Below the pieces are notes generated by a model. It did not search any database and was not told the DNA's origin. It saw only the letters and a list, made by a program, of their open reading frames with translations. This document shows, piece by piece, positions 18,259 to 28,044 of a stretch of 64,000 nt of DNA. A program made the position numbers and the translations under genes. The stretch spans positions 48,067 to 112,066 of the forward strand of contig NZ_PNEC01000023.1 in NCBI RefSeq assembly GCF_005886345.1, in the 5' to 3' direction. Origin of the DNA: Pseudoalteromonas phenolica. Lineage in GTDB: Bacteria; Pseudomonadota; Gammaproteobacteria; Enterobacterales; Alteromonadaceae. The first letter of the stretch is position 1. Each line of letters begins with the position of its first letter.

Positions 18259-18879
18259 ATGCAGAAGTTAGTACAAAAAGCGCTTCGCTATTTAAAAGCC
18301 AAAGGCAAGTCACTTGATGAAGTGGAGTTTGTGGTTTTGGATCTTGAACTCACAGGGCTTGATCCTAAAGTACATGAAATTGTATCGGCGGCTTGGGTGA
18401 CGATGCGCAGTGACAGAATTCAATTAAAAAGTGCGAGGCACATCATTAATAGTGATGTGAAGCAGTTAGAACAGAGTCCAGTTTTTCATGGTATTGATGA
18501 GCAAACGCTTAATGAAGGGGTATCTCTTAAGGTGTTAATGAAAGAGTTATGCGCCGTTTTGCACGGTAAGGTATTAGTGTGCCACAACGCTTATATAGAC
18601 TGGGGGTTTATTCAAGTAAATAGCAAAGCGTTAGGTTTAGAGGCACTCCCTTTGGCCATTATCGACACAATGCAAATAGAGAAAAGGCGTCAATTAAAGC
18701 AGAACACCGAATTACATCAAGACAGCCTGACTCTGGCGAATTGTCGGGCTCGTTATCAACTACCAGACTATGAAGTCCACAATGCACTCACCGATGCCCT
18801 AGCAACTGCCGAGTTGTTGTTAGTCTTAATAAATAAAATTGGGGCGGGCAAACCACTAAAACTTTCAGCCTTGATGTAA
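18259..18879 (+). CDS. DnaQ-like 3'-5' exonuclease
   Basis: A 206-residue DEDD-family exonuclease. Exo I is FVVLDLELTGLDP, Exo II is CHNAYIDWGFI and Exo III is HNALTDALATAELLL, so all four acidic residues and the His are present and it looks active. The ATG follows the stop of the pseudogene with no gap (TAAATG), showing that the two were one translationally coupled operon. In related genomes this exonuclease accompanies the DUF294 gene near actP. The substrate is unknown; with the upstream gene broken, its own translation may have weakened. Confidence 0.87.
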   Translation: MQKLVQKALRYLKAKGKSLDEVEFVVLDLELTGLDPKVHEIVSAAWVTMRSDRIQLKSARHIINSDVKQLEQSPVFHGIDEQTLNEGVSLKVLMKELCAVLHGKVLVCHNAYIDWGFIQVNSKALGLEALPLAIIDTMQIEKRRQLKQNTELHQDSLTLANCRARYQLPDYEVHNALTDALATAELLLVLINKIGAGKPLKLSALM

Positions 18880-18988
18880 GATTTTTTTTCGCGCAAGTGT
18901 ATACATAATTTGCCTATGTCGATTACAATAGCGCCATCTTTTAGGAAGTTATTTTCCTGTCTCTGCATTTAGCTAGGTCCACAACTTA

Positions 18989-20002
18989 ATGGCAATAAAA
19001 CTGGCAATAAATGGGTTTGGTCGTATTGGACGCAATGTTGTGCGTGCATTATATGAATCAGGCCGCCATCAAGATATTGAAATCGTGGCTATTAACGAAT
19101 TAGCCGATCCCAAAGCCGTTGCGCATTTACTTAAATATGATACCTCTCATGGTCGTTTTGCTTATTCGGTTTCGCATGATGCCCCTTTCTTAGAAGTAAA
19201 TGGCGATAAGATCCAATTGTTTAGTGAGTCAGATCCAGCTCACTTACCTTGGCAGGCTTTGCAAGTTGATGTGGTACTTGAGTGTACCGGCGTTTTTCAT
19301 AGTCGACTAGACGCTCAAAAACACCTAAAAGCAGGTGCTAAAAAAGTTTTATTCTCTCAACCTGCCGATGCAGATGTTGATGCAACCATAGTGTATGGCA
19401 TTAACGAAGAAGAACTTAAAGCTGAGCACACAATTGTTTCTAATGGTTCTTGTACAACAAACTGTATTGTACCTGTGATCAAAGTCCTTGATGATGCCTT
19501 TGGTATTGAGTCGGGTGCTATTACCACGATCCATGCGTCGATGCACGACCAGCAAGTGATCGATGCATATCACAGTGATTTGCGCCGTACTCGTGCAGCG
19601 AGTCAGTCAATTATTCCAGTCGACACTAAATTAGCCCGTGGTATTGAGCGCATCTTGCCTAAATTTGAAGGTCGCTTTGAAGCCATCGCAGTACGTGTTC
19701 CGACGATAAATGTGACGGCCATGGATTTAAGTGTTACGCTAAATCAAGACGTTGATTTAGATAAAATAAATCAAGCAATTCAGGCTAATACACAAGGCCG
19801 ATTAGAAAATATTTTAAGTTATACCGAAGAGCCTTTGGTGTCGGTAGATTTTAACCATGATGCACATTCTTGTATCATTGACGGCACGCAAACACGTGTC
19901 AGTCATAAAAGGTTAGTAAAACTTTTAGTATGGTGTGATAACGAGTGGGGGTTTGCGAACCGTATGCTCGACACCGCTGAGGCCATGATGGCCGCTAAAT
20001 AA
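18989..20002 (+). CDS. epd: Erythrose-4-phosphate dehydrogenase
   Basis: A 337-residue GAPDH-family enzyme that oxidises erythrose 4-phosphate to 4-phosphoerythronate for pyridoxal phosphate synthesis. It has the NAD-binding start [19 protein letters not shown] and catalytic Cys155 in SNGSCTTNC. Features that favour Epd over GAPDH are [30 protein letters not shown] and its place ahead of pgk and fba, the same order as in E. coli. It could also contribute glycolytic GAPDH activity. Confidence 0.9.
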   Translation: MAIKLAINGFGRIGRNVVRALYESGRHQDIEIVAINELADPKAVAHLLKYDTSHGRFAYSVSHDAPFLEVNGDKIQLFSESDPAHLPWQALQVDVVLECTGVFHSRLDAQKHLKAGAKKVLFSQPADADVDATIVYGINEEELKAEHTIVSNGSCTTNCIVPVIKVLDDAFGIESGAITTIHASMHDQQVIDAYHSDLRRTRAASQSIIPVDTKLARGIERILPKFEGRFEAIAVRVPTINVTAMDLSVTLNQDVDLDKINQAIQANTQGRLENILSYTEEPLVSVDFNHDAHSCIIDGTQTRVSHKRLVKLLVWCDNEWGFANRMLDTAEAMMAAK

Positions 20003-20044
20003 CAACAAAGCTATTACCCAGTATCGTTCTTAAAGGAGACATCA

Positions 20045-21223
20045 ATGTCAGTCATCAAAATGGCGGATCTAGATTTATCAGGCAAGCGTGTTTTAATTCG
20101 TGAAGATTTAAACGTGCCAGTAAAAGACGGCAAAGTAACGTCTGATGCGCGTATTCGCGCTTCACTTCCGACTATTAAACTTGCACTTGAAAAAGGTGCA
20201 AAAGTGATGGTGATGTCTCACCTTGGTCGTCCAACTGAGGGCGAATACAATGAAGAATTCTCACTTCAGCCAGTGGTTGATTACCTAAACGAGGCGTTAG
20301 AGCAAAACGTACGTTTAGAAAAAGATTACCTAAATGGCGTTGAAGTTGCCGACAATGAGGTGGTTGTATTTGAAAACGTACGCTTCAATGTCGGTGAAAA
20401 GAAAGACGACGAAGCACTTGCTCAACAGCTTGCTGCATTATGTGACGTATACGTGATGGATGCATTCGGTACAGCTCACCGTGCTCAAGCGTCTACGCAT
20501 GGCGTTGGCTTATTTGCAGAAGTTGCGTGTGCGGGCCCACTGTTAGCGGCAGAACTTGATGCACTAGGTAAAGCACTTGATAACCCAGCACGCCCACTTG
20601 TAGCGATTGTAGGTGGTTCTAAAGTATCGACTAAACTGACTGTACTTGATTCACTATCAACTGTGGTTGATCAGTTAGTTGCTGGTGGCGGTATTGCAAA
20701 TACTTTTGTGGCGGCAGCCGGCCTCCCTGTTGGTAAGTCACTTTTTGAGGCCGACTTAATCGACGAAGCAAACAAATTGACAGCAGCAGCGCGTGCTAAT
20801 GATGGTGACATTCCAGTACCAACAGATGTCGTTGTGGGTAATGAGTTTTCTGAATCTGCAGTGGCAATAATCAAAGATGTGACTGAAGTATCTGATGAAG
20901 ACATGATCTTCGATATCGGTCCTGATACAGCACAAACTCTGACTAAAATCATTGAAAATGCAGGCACGGTTGTCTGGAATGGCCCTGTGGGTGTTTTCGA
21001 ATTTGACCAGTTTGGTAATGGTACTGAAGCGATTGCCAATGCAATTGCAAGGTCTAACGCCTTCTCAATTGCAGGTGGCGGTGACACATTGGCTGCAATC
21101 GACAAATATGGCGTTGCTGATGAAATTTCCTACATTTCAACAGGTGGTGGTGCTTTCTTAGAATTCTTAGAAGGGAAAAAACTACCAGCTGTTGCTATGC
21201 TTGAGAAAAGAGCAAACGCGTAA
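20045..21223 (+). CDS. pgk: Phosphoglycerate kinase
   Basis: Transfers phosphate between 1,3-bisphosphoglycerate and ADP in glycolysis and gluconeogenesis. The 392-residue protein is full length with the N-terminal substrate loop [22 protein letters not shown], the hinge and the nucleotide site [15 protein letters not shown] and [15 protein letters not shown]. An AAGGAGA site precedes the ATG, 43 bp after epd. A strong hairpin terminator follows, yet fba lies just beyond with its own leader. Confidence 0.97.
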   Translation: MSVIKMADLDLSGKRVLIREDLNVPVKDGKVTSDARIRASLPTIKLALEKGAKVMVMSHLGRPTEGEYNEEFSLQPVVDYLNEALEQNVRLEKDYLNGVEVADNEVVVFENVRFNVGEKKDDEALAQQLAALCDVYVMDAFGTAHRAQASTHGVGLFAEVACAGPLLAAELDALGKALDNPARPLVAIVGGSKVSTKLTVLDSLSTVVDQLVAGGGIANTFVAAAGLPVGKSLFEADLIDEANKLTAAARANDGDIPVPTDVVVGNEFSESAVAIIKDVTEVSDEDMIFDIGPDTAQTLTKIIENAGTVVWNGPVGVFEFDQFGNGTEAIANAIARSNAFSIAGGGDTLAAIDKYGVADEISYISTGGGAFLEFLEGKKLPAVAMLEKRANA

Positions 21224-21232
21224 CAGTTTTTC

Positions 21233-21256
21233 AGGCCAGCTTTTGCTGGCCTTTTT
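21233..21256 (+). terminator. Rho-independent terminator after pgk
   Basis: AGGCCAGC and GCTGGCCT form an 8-bp stem with loop TTTT, followed by TTTT. It separates pgk from fba, which has 120 bp of leader after it. Confidence 0.88.
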
Positions 21257-21377
21257 ATCTTAATCACTCTCACTCAGGTTAAGGTAAATAAAAAATCAGT
21301 AGCAACTAGCGAAAGGCTACTTTCGATATATCCGTTCAAACTAGATAGCAAAGCTATCGACTATTGGAGAAAGCAAA

Positions 21378-22442
21378 ATGGCTTTAATCAGTATGCGTCA
21401 ACTTCTTGATCATGCAGCAGAGCATGATTACGGCGTTCCAGCGTTCAACGTAAACAACCAAGAGCAGATGCGTGCCATCATGGAAGCGGCTGATAAAACA
21501 AACAGCCCAGTAATCGTTCAAGGTTCTGCAGGCGCACGTGCTTATGCAGGCGCACCTTTCATTCGCCACATGATTTTAGCGGCTGTTGAAGAATGGCCAC
21601 ATATTCCAGTTGTTATGCATCAAGATCACGGTACATCTCCAGGTGTATGTCAGCGTTCTATCCAATTAGGTTTCTCATCAGTGATGATGGATGGTTCATT
21701 AATGGAAGATGGTAAAACACCTTCTTCATATGAATACAACGTAGAAGTAACACGTCGTACAGTTGAAATGGCACATGCGTGTGGCGTGTCTGTTGAGGGT
21801 GAACTAGGTGTACTTGGTTCACTAGAAACAGGTGAAGCTGGTGAAGAAGATGGCATTGGAGCTGAAGGTAAACTAACTGAAGACCAACTACTTACCGATC
21901 CTGAAGAAGCTGCTGACTTCGTTAAGAGGACAGGCGTAGATGCGTTAGCAATTGCCTGTGGTACATCACACGGTGCTTACAAGTTTACACGTCCACCAAC
22001 AGGTGACATCTTAGCAATCAATCGCATTAAAGAGATCCACGCACGTATTCCTGATACACATTTAGTAATGCACGGATCTTCTTCTGTACCGCAAGAGTGG
22101 TTAGCGGTTATCAATGAGTTTGGTGGTGAGATCCCTGAAACTTACGGTGTACCAGTTGATCAAATCGTAGAAGGTATCAAGTACGGTGTGCGTAAAGTAA
22201 ACATCGATACAGACTTACGTTTAGCATCAACAGGGGCTATCCGTCGTCACCTAGCTCATAACCCGTCTAACTTTGACCCAAGAAAATTCTTAGCTGAAGC
22301 GACGAAAGCGATGACTGAGATTTGTGTGGCGCGTTATGAAGCGTTTGGCACTGCAGGTAATGCAGCGAAGATCAAACCAATTTCACTAGACGACATGCAC
22401 CTGAAATATTTATCAGGTGAGCTTGATCCACAGATCAAGTAA
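21378..22442 (+). CDS. fba: Class II fructose-bisphosphate aldolase
   Basis: Zinc-dependent cleavage and synthesis of fructose 1,6-bisphosphate. The 354-residue protein carries [18 protein letters not shown], the metal and catalytic block [37 protein letters not shown] and the VMHGSSSVP phosphate loop. The sequence is of the longer Calvin-cycle type (as in Pseudomonas Fba), not the E. coli FbaA type. A GGAG site stands before the ATG. It follows pgk but has its own terminator behind it. Confidence 0.95.
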   Translation: MALISMRQLLDHAAEHDYGVPAFNVNNQEQMRAIMEAADKTNSPVIVQGSAGARAYAGAPFIRHMILAAVEEWPHIPVVMHQDHGTSPGVCQRSIQLGFSSVMMDGSLMEDGKTPSSYEYNVEVTRRTVEMAHACGVSVEGELGVLGSLETGEAGEEDGIGAEGKLTEDQLLTDPEEAADFVKRTGVDALAIACGTSHGAYKFTRPPTGDILAINRIKEIHARIPDTHLVMHGSSSVPQEWLAVINEFGGEIPETYGVPVDQIVEGIKYGVRKVNIDTDLRLASTGAIRRHLAHNPSNFDPRKFLAEATKAMTEICVARYEAFGTAGNAAKIKPISLDDMHLKYLSGELDPQIK

Positions 22443-22468
22443 TAACCAAGTCTAGCTGATTTTATATT

Positions 22469-22492
22469 AAGCCCCAGTATTGGGGCTTTTTT
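22469..22492 (+). terminator. Rho-independent terminator after fba
   Basis: AAGCCCCA and TGGGGCTT pair around GTAT, followed by a T run. It ends 50 bp after the fba stop and lies directly before the GATC-rich region. Confidence 0.9.
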
Positions 22493-22907
22493 GGATCAGT
22501 ATTTTACTAATCTAGATCTGAATTCCCGATATTTAGGATCAAGATCTTACCAACTTACGCGATCTGGGATCGATTTCTTACTAACTTGTCGAGTAATTTA
22601 CACTCAAAACAACCCTAAAACTGTGTATCAAGATCCAAATTGAGATCCTTAATACGACTGCTGTTGGTATAAAACTGATCTCTCAGTGCGCTACTTAGTC
22701 AAAAGTTGATCTCTATTTAATCAGTGCGTATTTGCGTGATCCGATCAATTAAACTTGGTTTCAGTAAACTGATGTAAAAATAGATCTGATTTAAGTGGTT
22801 TTAAAATAGCTGCTTAAATAACAAGGGAATTCCCATAAATTATTGTTCTTTATGGAATAATGTATTTTGTCATTTATATGACCTGATAAATATTTCTTTT
22901 TAAGATC
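22493..22907. promoter_or_regulatory. GATC-dense intergenic region ahead of phoB
   Basis: Between fba and phoB there is no gene. GATC occurs 13 times between 22494 and 22786 and once more at 22904; chance would give about one per 256 bp. Some sites sit in longer imperfect repeats: GGATC followed by a TTACTAACTT-like stretch at 22493, 22536 and 22567, and TGATCTCT at 22676 and 22707 each followed by CAGTGCG. The pattern suggests a Dam- or SeqA-responsive, or other repeat-binding, control or replication-linked site; this is inference. Confidence 0.7.
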
Positions 22908-22915
22908 GGATTATT

Positions 22916-22933
22916 TTTTCATAAAACTGTCAT
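22916..22933 (+). promoter_or_regulatory. Pho box ahead of phoB
   Basis: TTTTCATAAAACTGTCAT matches the PhoB site layout of two heptamers (consensus CTGTCAT) separated by four A/T bases. It lies about 53 bp before the phoB ATG and indicates autoregulation. A further AAGTCAT half-site follows off register. Confidence 0.75.
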
Positions 22934-22985
22934 ACTAAGTCATAATAATGAAACCAACTTGGGTAAATCGAAGAGAACTGTGGGA

Positions 22986-23675
22986 ATGTCACGTAAAGTA
23001 CTTGTAGTTGATGATGAAGCACCAATCAGAGAAATGTTGGTTTTCGTATTGGAGCAAAATGGATTTCAGGCAATAGAAGCTGAAGATTATGATTCGGCTA
23101 TGGCTGCAATGGTAGAGCCATACCCTGATATGGTTTTATTAGACTGGATGCTTCCGGGTGGCAGCGGTATTCAAATTGCGAAAAAGTTTAAGCAAAGCGA
23201 ATTCACGCGTCAGATCCCTATCATCATGTTAACTGCACGCGGTGAAGAAGAAGACAAAGTAAAAGGACTTGAGGTAGGTGCAGACGACTATGTTACTAAG
23301 CCTTTCTCTCCTAAAGAATTAATGGCACGTATTAAGGCGGTTATTCGTCGTGTGTCTCCAACTTCACTTGAAGAAGCGATTGAAGTGCACGGTTTGCGTT
23401 TAGACCCTATTTCTCACCGAGTCACATCGGCAGGTAATGAATTAGACATGGGTCCAACAGAATTCCGTTTACTACATTTCTTTATGACGCACCCTGAGCG
23501 GGTTTACAGCCGTGAGCAATTATTAGATCATGTTTGGGGCACTAACGTATATGTTGAAGATCGCACTGTGGATGTGCATATTAGACGTTTGCGTAAGGCA
23601 ATTGCACCGCTAGGTCATGATAGACTTGTGCAAACAGTTCGCGGTGCAGGTTACCGTTTTTCTAGTAAAATGTAA
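22986..23675 (+). CDS. phoB: Phosphate regulon response regulator PhoB
   Basis: A 229-residue OmpR-family regulator. The receiver has D9/D10, acceptor D53 in [11 protein letters not shown] and the KPFSPKEL lysine; the C-terminal winged helix carries [31 protein letters not shown]. Under low phosphate it is phosphorylated by PhoR and binds Pho boxes. The frame extends to a TTG nine codons upstream; [11 protein letters not shown] is the family start. A Pho box precedes it and phoR follows after 27 bp, so the pair is one autoregulated unit. Confidence 0.96.
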   Translation: MSRKVLVVDDEAPIREMLVFVLEQNGFQAIEAEDYDSAMAAMVEPYPDMVLLDWMLPGGSGIQIAKKFKQSEFTRQIPIIMLTARGEEEDKVKGLEVGADDYVTKPFSPKELMARIKAVIRRVSPTSLEEAIEVHGLRLDPISHRVTSAGNELDMGPTEFRLLHFFMTHPERVYSREQLLDHVWGTNVYVEDRTVDVHIRRLRKAIAPLGHDRLVQTVRGAGYRFSSKM

Positions 23676-23702
23676 GCACTCAGCTTTGGATACACTGTAT
23701 TT

Positions 23703-25010
23703 ATGTATCGAGTAATAAATAAACAGGCGTTAGTTAAACGCCTGTTTTTGTATTTTATACCACTGGCTTTAGTGGGCGTTTTAATTGGCGCACCTTTCAT
23801 CTTGCTGTTTTTAGGCGCGCTCGCGCTGTTACTTTGGCATTATCATCAACTCTATCGACTCAGTGATTGGTTGCTCAATCAGCGCAGTTTTAATCCGCCG
23901 GAAGGTGAGGGGGCGTGGGAGCAGATTTTCGAAGGGATCTACCATCTTCAGCATCGTAATCGTAAAAAGCGTAATGAGTTGGCTGAGTTGATCCGTCGTT
24001 TTCGTGAAGGTGCAGAAGCGGTTCCTGATGCGGTCGTGGTATTACAAACAGACTTAAGCATTATTTGGTGTAATCAGCTTGCACTGAAAGTATTGGGACT
24101 GCAATGGCCAACCGATCATGGTCAGCGCTTAGATAACCTAGTGCGGGATCCAAAATTTGCTAAATACATGAACAAGCAAAAGTTCGATGAGCCATTAGAG
24201 CTTGAGGTATCGCATAATCAAGAGCAAACCCTTGAATTTAGGGTAATGCCTTATGCGGGCCAGCTTATGATGGTGGTGCGCGATATCTCTCGGCTTAAGC
24301 AGTTAGAGCAGATGCGTAAAGATTTTGTTGCCAATGTATCCCATGAGCTTCGTACGCCGCTGACGGTAGTGACTGGCTACTTAGAAATGATGGACGAAGA
24401 GAATCTGCCACCGCCATCAATGTGGGCGAAAGCACATCAGACTATGATAGAGCAATGTCATCGTATGGATAGCTTGGTCAATCAATTACTGTCGCTTTCT
24501 CGTATAGAAGGAGCACGTAAATACGATAATGACAAACCGGTTAGAGTGCCTGATATGTTGGCACTGATTGCGACCGAAGCAAATTCCCTGAATAAAGAAA
24601 AAGGACATGAGATCAGTTTCGATGTTGACCCTGATCTTGATATTGTCGGTGCACCGGATGAGTTGCGTAGCGCGTTTTCGAATTTGGTGTTCAATGCGGT
24701 GCACTACACTAAACCAAACGGCAATATTCATGTGCAATGGCAAATAAAAGATGATCAAGCGTATTTTTCGGTCAATGATAATGGCGATGGCATAGCCCCT
24801 GAGCATATTAATCGATTGACTGAGCGCTTTTATCGAGTTGATAAAGCAAGAAGTCGTAAAACCGGTGGCTCAGGGTTAGGTTTAGCTATCACTAAACATG
24901 TATTAACGCGTCATGATTCACATTTAGATATCAGCAGTGAAGTAGGCAAAGGTTCTTGTTTTTCTTTTGCTTTTCCAAAAACACGTATTGCTGATTATGA
25001 CAATAAATAA
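23703..25010 (+). CDS. phoR: Phosphate regulon sensor histidine kinase PhoR
   Basis: A 435-residue inner-membrane kinase. Two hydrophobic segments near the start (LFLYFIPLALVGVLIGAPFILLFLG) form a short hairpin without a large periplasmic domain, as in E. coli PhoR. A PAS domain (about 100-200, VPDAVVVLQTDLSIIWCNQLAL) is followed by HisKA (VANVSHELRTPLTVVTGYLEMM) and HATPase (NLVFNAVHYTKPNG, DNGDGI, GGSGLGLAITKHVL). It phosphorylates and dephosphorylates PhoB, taking its signal from the Pst transporter and PhoU. The pst ABC genes are not in this window apart from the binding protein downstream. Confidence 0.95.
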   Translation: MYRVINKQALVKRLFLYFIPLALVGVLIGAPFILLFLGALALLLWHYHQLYRLSDWLLNQRSFNPPEGEGAWEQIFEGIYHLQHRNRKKRNELAELIRRFREGAEAVPDAVVVLQTDLSIIWCNQLALKVLGLQWPTDHGQRLDNLVRDPKFAKYMNKQKFDEPLELEVSHNQEQTLEFRVMPYAGQLMMVVRDISRLKQLEQMRKDFVANVSHELRTPLTVVTGYLEMMDEENLPPPSMWAKAHQTMIEQCHRMDSLVNQLLSLSRIEGARKYDNDKPVRVPDMLALIATEANSLNKEKGHEISFDVDPDLDIVGAPDELRSAFSNLVFNAVHYTKPNGNIHVQWQIKDDQAYFSVNDNGDGIAPEHINRLTERFYRVDKARSRKTGGSGLGLAITKHVLTRHDSHLDISSEVGKGSCFSFAFPKTRIADYDNK

Positions 25011-25015
25011 AACAG

Positions 25016-25055
25016 TGGTCATAAAATTGTCATTTTTAAGTAATTTAACTGTCAT
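25016..25055 (+). promoter_or_regulatory. Tandem Pho boxes ahead of pstS
   Basis: Heptamers start at 25016 (TGGTCAT), 25027 (TTGTCAT), 25038 (AAGTAAT, weak) and 25049 (CTGTCAT), exactly 11 bp apart, so PhoB dimers could bind side by side along one face of the helix. The array begins 6 bp after the phoR stop and ends 59 bp before the pstS ATG. Confidence 0.82.
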
Positions 25056-25114
25056 TTAATCGCTGCAAAATGAACCTCGTTAACTAATTGGGACGAACAA
25101 CTGGAGAAACCCAA

Positions 25115-26083
25115 ATGAAATTTAAAAGTTTAGTAGCTGCAATGGGTGTAGCGGTAACAACTCTTTTATCAACACCAGCATCAGCTTTAGATGAAAAGCT
25201 ACCTATGTACAACAAAACAAGCGGCATCTCAGGTAACTTCTCATCTGTAGGTTCTGATACGCTTGCAAACATGATGACTTTTTGGGCTGAAGAATATAAA
25301 CGTATTTACCCAAACGTAAATATCCAAATTCAAGCAGCGGGTTCTTCAACTGCGCCACCGGCATTAACTGAAGCCACTGCAAACTTCGGTCCTATGAGCC
25401 GTAAGATGAAATCAAAAGAAATCGAAGCGTTTGAAAAGCGCTACGGTTACAAGCCAACTGAAGTACGTGTAGCAATTGATGCATTAGCAGTATTTGTACA
25501 TAAAGATAACCCAATCAAAGGTCTTCGTATTGACCAAGTTGATGCAATCTTCTCTTCAACACGTAAGTGTGGTGCTGACGGTGAAATCAACCGTTGGGGT
25601 GATGTAGGCCTTAACGGTGACTGGTCTGGTAAAGACGTACAGCTTTATGGTCGTAACTCTGTATCGGGTACTTATGGTTACTTCAAAAAGAAAGCACTAT
25701 GTAAAGGTGACTTCCGTAATAACGTAAATGAGCAACCAGGTTCTGCATCAGTAGTACAGTCTATCTCTTCTTCAATCAATGCAATTGGTTACTCAGGCAT
25801 TGGTTATAAGACTTCAGGTGTTCGTACTGTACCACTAGCGAAAAAGGGTGATAAGTTCGTAGATGCAACTTTAGATAATGTTTCTAAGGGCAAATACCCA
25901 CTATCACGTTTCTTATACGTTTACGTGAACAAGCACCCTAACAAACCACTTTCACCAATCGAAGCTGAATTCTTAAAGATGGTACTTTCTAGAGAAGGTC
26001 AGCAAATCGTAGAGAAAGATGGTTATGTACCACTTCCTAGCAAGGTTGCTGCTACAGAAATGAAGAAGCTAGGTCTTCTTTAA
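25115..26083 (+). CDS. pstS: PstS-family phosphate-binding protein
   Basis: A 322-residue periplasmic protein with signal peptide [24 protein letters not shown]. It has the phosphate-binding motifs of the PBP2 PstS-like family: [40 protein letters not shown] and the [13 protein letters not shown] loop. It delivers phosphate to the PstCAB transporter. Tandem Pho boxes upstream predict strong induction under phosphate limitation. It is of the SphX-like branch, so it may be one of several binding proteins; pstCAB-phoU do not follow here. The frame is open nine codons upstream, but the signal peptide fixes this start. Confidence 0.92.
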   Translation: MKFKSLVAAMGVAVTTLLSTPASALDEKLPMYNKTSGISGNFSSVGSDTLANMMTFWAEEYKRIYPNVNIQIQAAGSSTAPPALTEATANFGPMSRKMKSKEIEAFEKRYGYKPTEVRVAIDALAVFVHKDNPIKGLRIDQVDAIFSSTRKCGADGEINRWGDVGLNGDWSGKDVQLYGRNSVSGTYGYFKKKALCKGDFRNNVNEQPGSASVVQSISSSINAIGYSGIGYKTSGVRTVPLAKKGDKFVDATLDNVSKGKYPLSRFLYVYVNKHPNKPLSPIEAEFLKMVLSREGQQIVEKDGYVPLPSKVAATEMKKLGLL

Positions 26084-26100
26084 TCGAATAGATTAAAAAT

Positions 26101-26130
26101 AAAAAACCGCTGAAGTTCAGCGGTTTTTTT
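26101..26130. terminator. Bidirectional terminator between pstS and the small lipoprotein gene
   Basis: CCGCTGAA and TTCAGCGG form a stem flanked by six As on the left and seven or more Ts on the right, so it can end transcription from either side. Confidence 0.9.
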
Positions 26131-26141
26131 TGTCTGAAAAA

Positions 26142-26366
26142 TTAGTTTAAAGTTTTATTTAGTAAAGCTTCGGTTTCGGCCTTACAGCTGTTGTAACCGT
26201 CAATACACTCATTGCTACAGATCTGATGCCCTAGCGTGTTTTCAGTATGACGCTGCGCACAGTTACTTTCACATTGATAGTTTTGTTGTGCACATTGATT
26301 GAGTTCACTGCTGGTTGCTCCACAGCCCACTAACAAAACAGAGACGACAATAAGCAAAGCTTTCAT
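26142..26366 (-). CDS. Small Cys-rich lipoprotein with twin CX3C pattern
   Basis: A 74-residue protein not recognised as a named family. It has a lipoprotein signal with lipobox LLVGC, so Cys15 should carry the lipid. The mature part contains six further cysteines in a mirror-symmetric arrangement: C-x6-C-x3-C-x13-C-x3-C-x6-C. Such twin CX3C spacing fits two helices held as a hairpin by disulfide bonds, which suits the oxidising periplasm. It is preceded by AAGGAT and is transcribed towards the pstS terminator. panC lies 14 bp upstream on the same strand, before which panB runs, so it may be the last gene of that operon. Function unknown. Confidence 0.8.
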   Translation of the reverse strand: MKALLIVVSVLLVGCGATSSELNQCAQQNYQCESNCAQRHTENTLGHQICSNECIDGYNSCKAETEALLNKTLN

Positions 26367-26380
26367 TTTTAATTATCCTT

Positions 26381-27229
26381 CTACGCAGAAACTTGTAAGT
26401 TATCGATCAGTCTCACTTTACCTAAGAAAGCGGCCGCAAGAATAACAAACTCTTTTGTTTCAAGTGTAGCAGGTTTTAAATTGTCTTTTTCAGCAATGGC
26501 AAAGTAATCAGGTTTTAAACCAGCCTGTTCAAGTGTTTGTTTTGCTTCAAGTTCAATCGCCTCGAACGCTTTGTTGCCTTGCTCAAGCGATTGACCCGCA
26601 TTTAACAGGGTTTGATACAACACTTTGGCTGTGTCTTTCTCTTGTTCTGATAAATAACCATTACGAGAGCTCATCGCCAGCCCAGACACTTCTCGCTGTG
26701 TTGGTACACCAATGATTTCAATTGGCATAGACAGGTCTCGAACCATAGCGCGAATAACCTGCAACTGTTGAAAGTCTTTCTCACCAAAAAAAGCAAAATC
26801 TGGCTGTACCATATTGAATAGCTTGGTAACGACGGTTGCTACGCCTTTGAAATGACCAGGTCGCGCACCACCGCAATAGCCCATAGAAACATCAGGTACG
26901 TCTACGTAACTTTGCGCATCCAGGCCATTTGGATACATAACATCAACAGTCGGCGTAAACACGAGCGCCGTACCAATTTCAGCAAGACCTTGTTTGTCGG
27001 CGTCTAATGTTCTTGGGTAGCTGTCTAAATCTTCGTTGGCACCAAATTGCATTGGATTGACGAAAATACTTACAACTACTTTATCCGCAAGCGTTTTCGC
27101 TTTTTCAACAAGTGAAAAGTGGCCTTGATGAAGATTGCCCATGGTTGGTACAAACGCAATACTTAAGCCTTGTTGACGCCAAGCCTTAATTTGGCTGCGA
27201 AGCGATTTTATTTCACTGACTGACTGCAT
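26381..27229 (-). CDS. panC: Pantothenate synthetase
   Basis: Joins pantoate and beta-alanine with ATP to give pantothenate, the CoA precursor. The 282-residue protein has the nucleotidyltransferase HxGH-type site ([15 protein letters not shown]), [16 protein letters not shown], the GxKDxQQ-like block [20 protein letters not shown] and the SSRNGYLS loop. Its start overlaps the panB stop in TAATG, showing coupled translation. No panD is seen nearby. Confidence 0.96.
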   Translation of the reverse strand: MQSVSEIKSLRSQIKAWRQQGLSIAFVPTMGNLHQGHFSLVEKAKTLADKVVVSIFVNPMQFGANEDLDSYPRTLDADKQGLAEIGTALVFTPTVDVMYPNGLDAQSYVDVPDVSMGYCGGARPGHFKGVATVVTKLFNMVQPDFAFFGEKDFQQLQVIRAMVRDLSMPIEIIGVPTQREVSGLAMSSRNGYLSEQEKDTAKVLYQTLLNAGQSLEQGNKAFEAIELEAKQTLEQAGLKPDYFAIAEKDNLKPATLETKEFVILAAAFLGKVRLIDNLQVSA

Positions 27230-28023
27230 TAGTTAAACTCGTGCTCACTACTTGGGAAGGCACCTGACTTAACGTCATCACAGTATTTTTTAACTGCATC
27301 GTGCATGTTGCCTGTTTCGGCTAAGAAGTTTTTCGAAAACTTAGGAATGTAACCCGCTGAAATACCCACAAGGTCATGCATCACTAAGATTTGGCCATCA
27401 GTGTCTTTGCCTGCACCAATACCAATCACAGGAATGTTTACAGACTCAGTGATGCGTTTAGCCAGCGCTGAAGGAATACACTCAATGACCAGCAGTTGTG
27501 CGCCAGCAGCTTCTAGTGCTTGTGCGTCTGCAACCATTTTATCTGCTTGCTCAGACTTTCGGCCCTGAATTTTAAAACCACCGAATACGTGAACAGACTG
27601 CGGTGTTAAGCCTAAATGACCACATACTGGAATGCCTTGCTGAGTAAGTGTACGAATGCTGTCATGTAACCACTCACCACCTTCTAACTTCACCATATTT
27701 GCACCAGCACGCATCAACTGTGCAGCATTGTTACAAGCTTGTTCTACGTTGGCATAGCTCATAAATGGCATATCTGCGATCACAAATAAATCTTTTGATC
27801 CTGCGCGAACACATTTGGTGTGATAGGCAATGTCATCAGTGGTAACTGCAAGCGTGTCGTCACCGCCTTGCAAAACCATGCCCAGTGAATCACCAACCAA
27901 AACAACATCAACACCTTGGTTGTGAAAAAGCTGAGAGAAACTCGCATCATAAGCCGTTAATGCGGTAATTTTTTGTTTTTCTTGTTTCATTTTAGCCAGT
28001 GTAGAGACGGTCACTTTAGCCAT
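27229..28023 (-). CDS. panB: 3-methyl-2-oxobutanoate hydroxymethyltransferase
   Basis: Transfers a hydroxymethyl group from methylene-THF to ketoisovalerate, giving ketopantoate, the first step of pantothenate synthesis. The 264-residue protein shows [19 protein letters not shown], the metal-binding [18 protein letters not shown] and [20 protein letters not shown], all conserved in PanB. It is 21 bp after folK and overlaps panC, so the two vitamin pathways share a transcript. Confidence 0.96.
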   Translation of the reverse strand: MAKVTVSTLAKMKQEKQKITALTAYDASFSQLFHNQGVDVVLVGDSLGMVLQGGDDTLAVTTDDIAYHTKCVRAGSKDLFVIADMPFMSYANVEQACNNAAQLMRAGANMVKLEGGEWLHDSIRTLTQQGIPVCGHLGLTPQSVHVFGGFKIQGRKSEQADKMVADAQALEAAGAQLLVIECIPSALAKRITESVNIPVIGIGAGKDTDGQILVMHDLVGISAGYIPKFSKNFLAETGNMHDAVKKYCDDVKSGAFPSSEHEFN

Positions 28024-28044
28024 GTTGTTCCTCTTAGGGTTAAT

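Noticed and set aside
20671..21105. 144-codon open frame on the minus strand
   Set aside because: It lies wholly inside pgk on the opposite strand, its protein has no recognisable domain and a Ser/Ala-rich composition typical of an antisense shadow, and pgk is certain.
22493..22985. Chromosomal replication origin (oriC)
   Set aside because: Despite dense GATC, I see no clear set of DnaA boxes (only a one-mismatch TGTGTATCA near 22622) and no dnaA, gidA or parAB nearby. A replication-linked role is kept only as one option.
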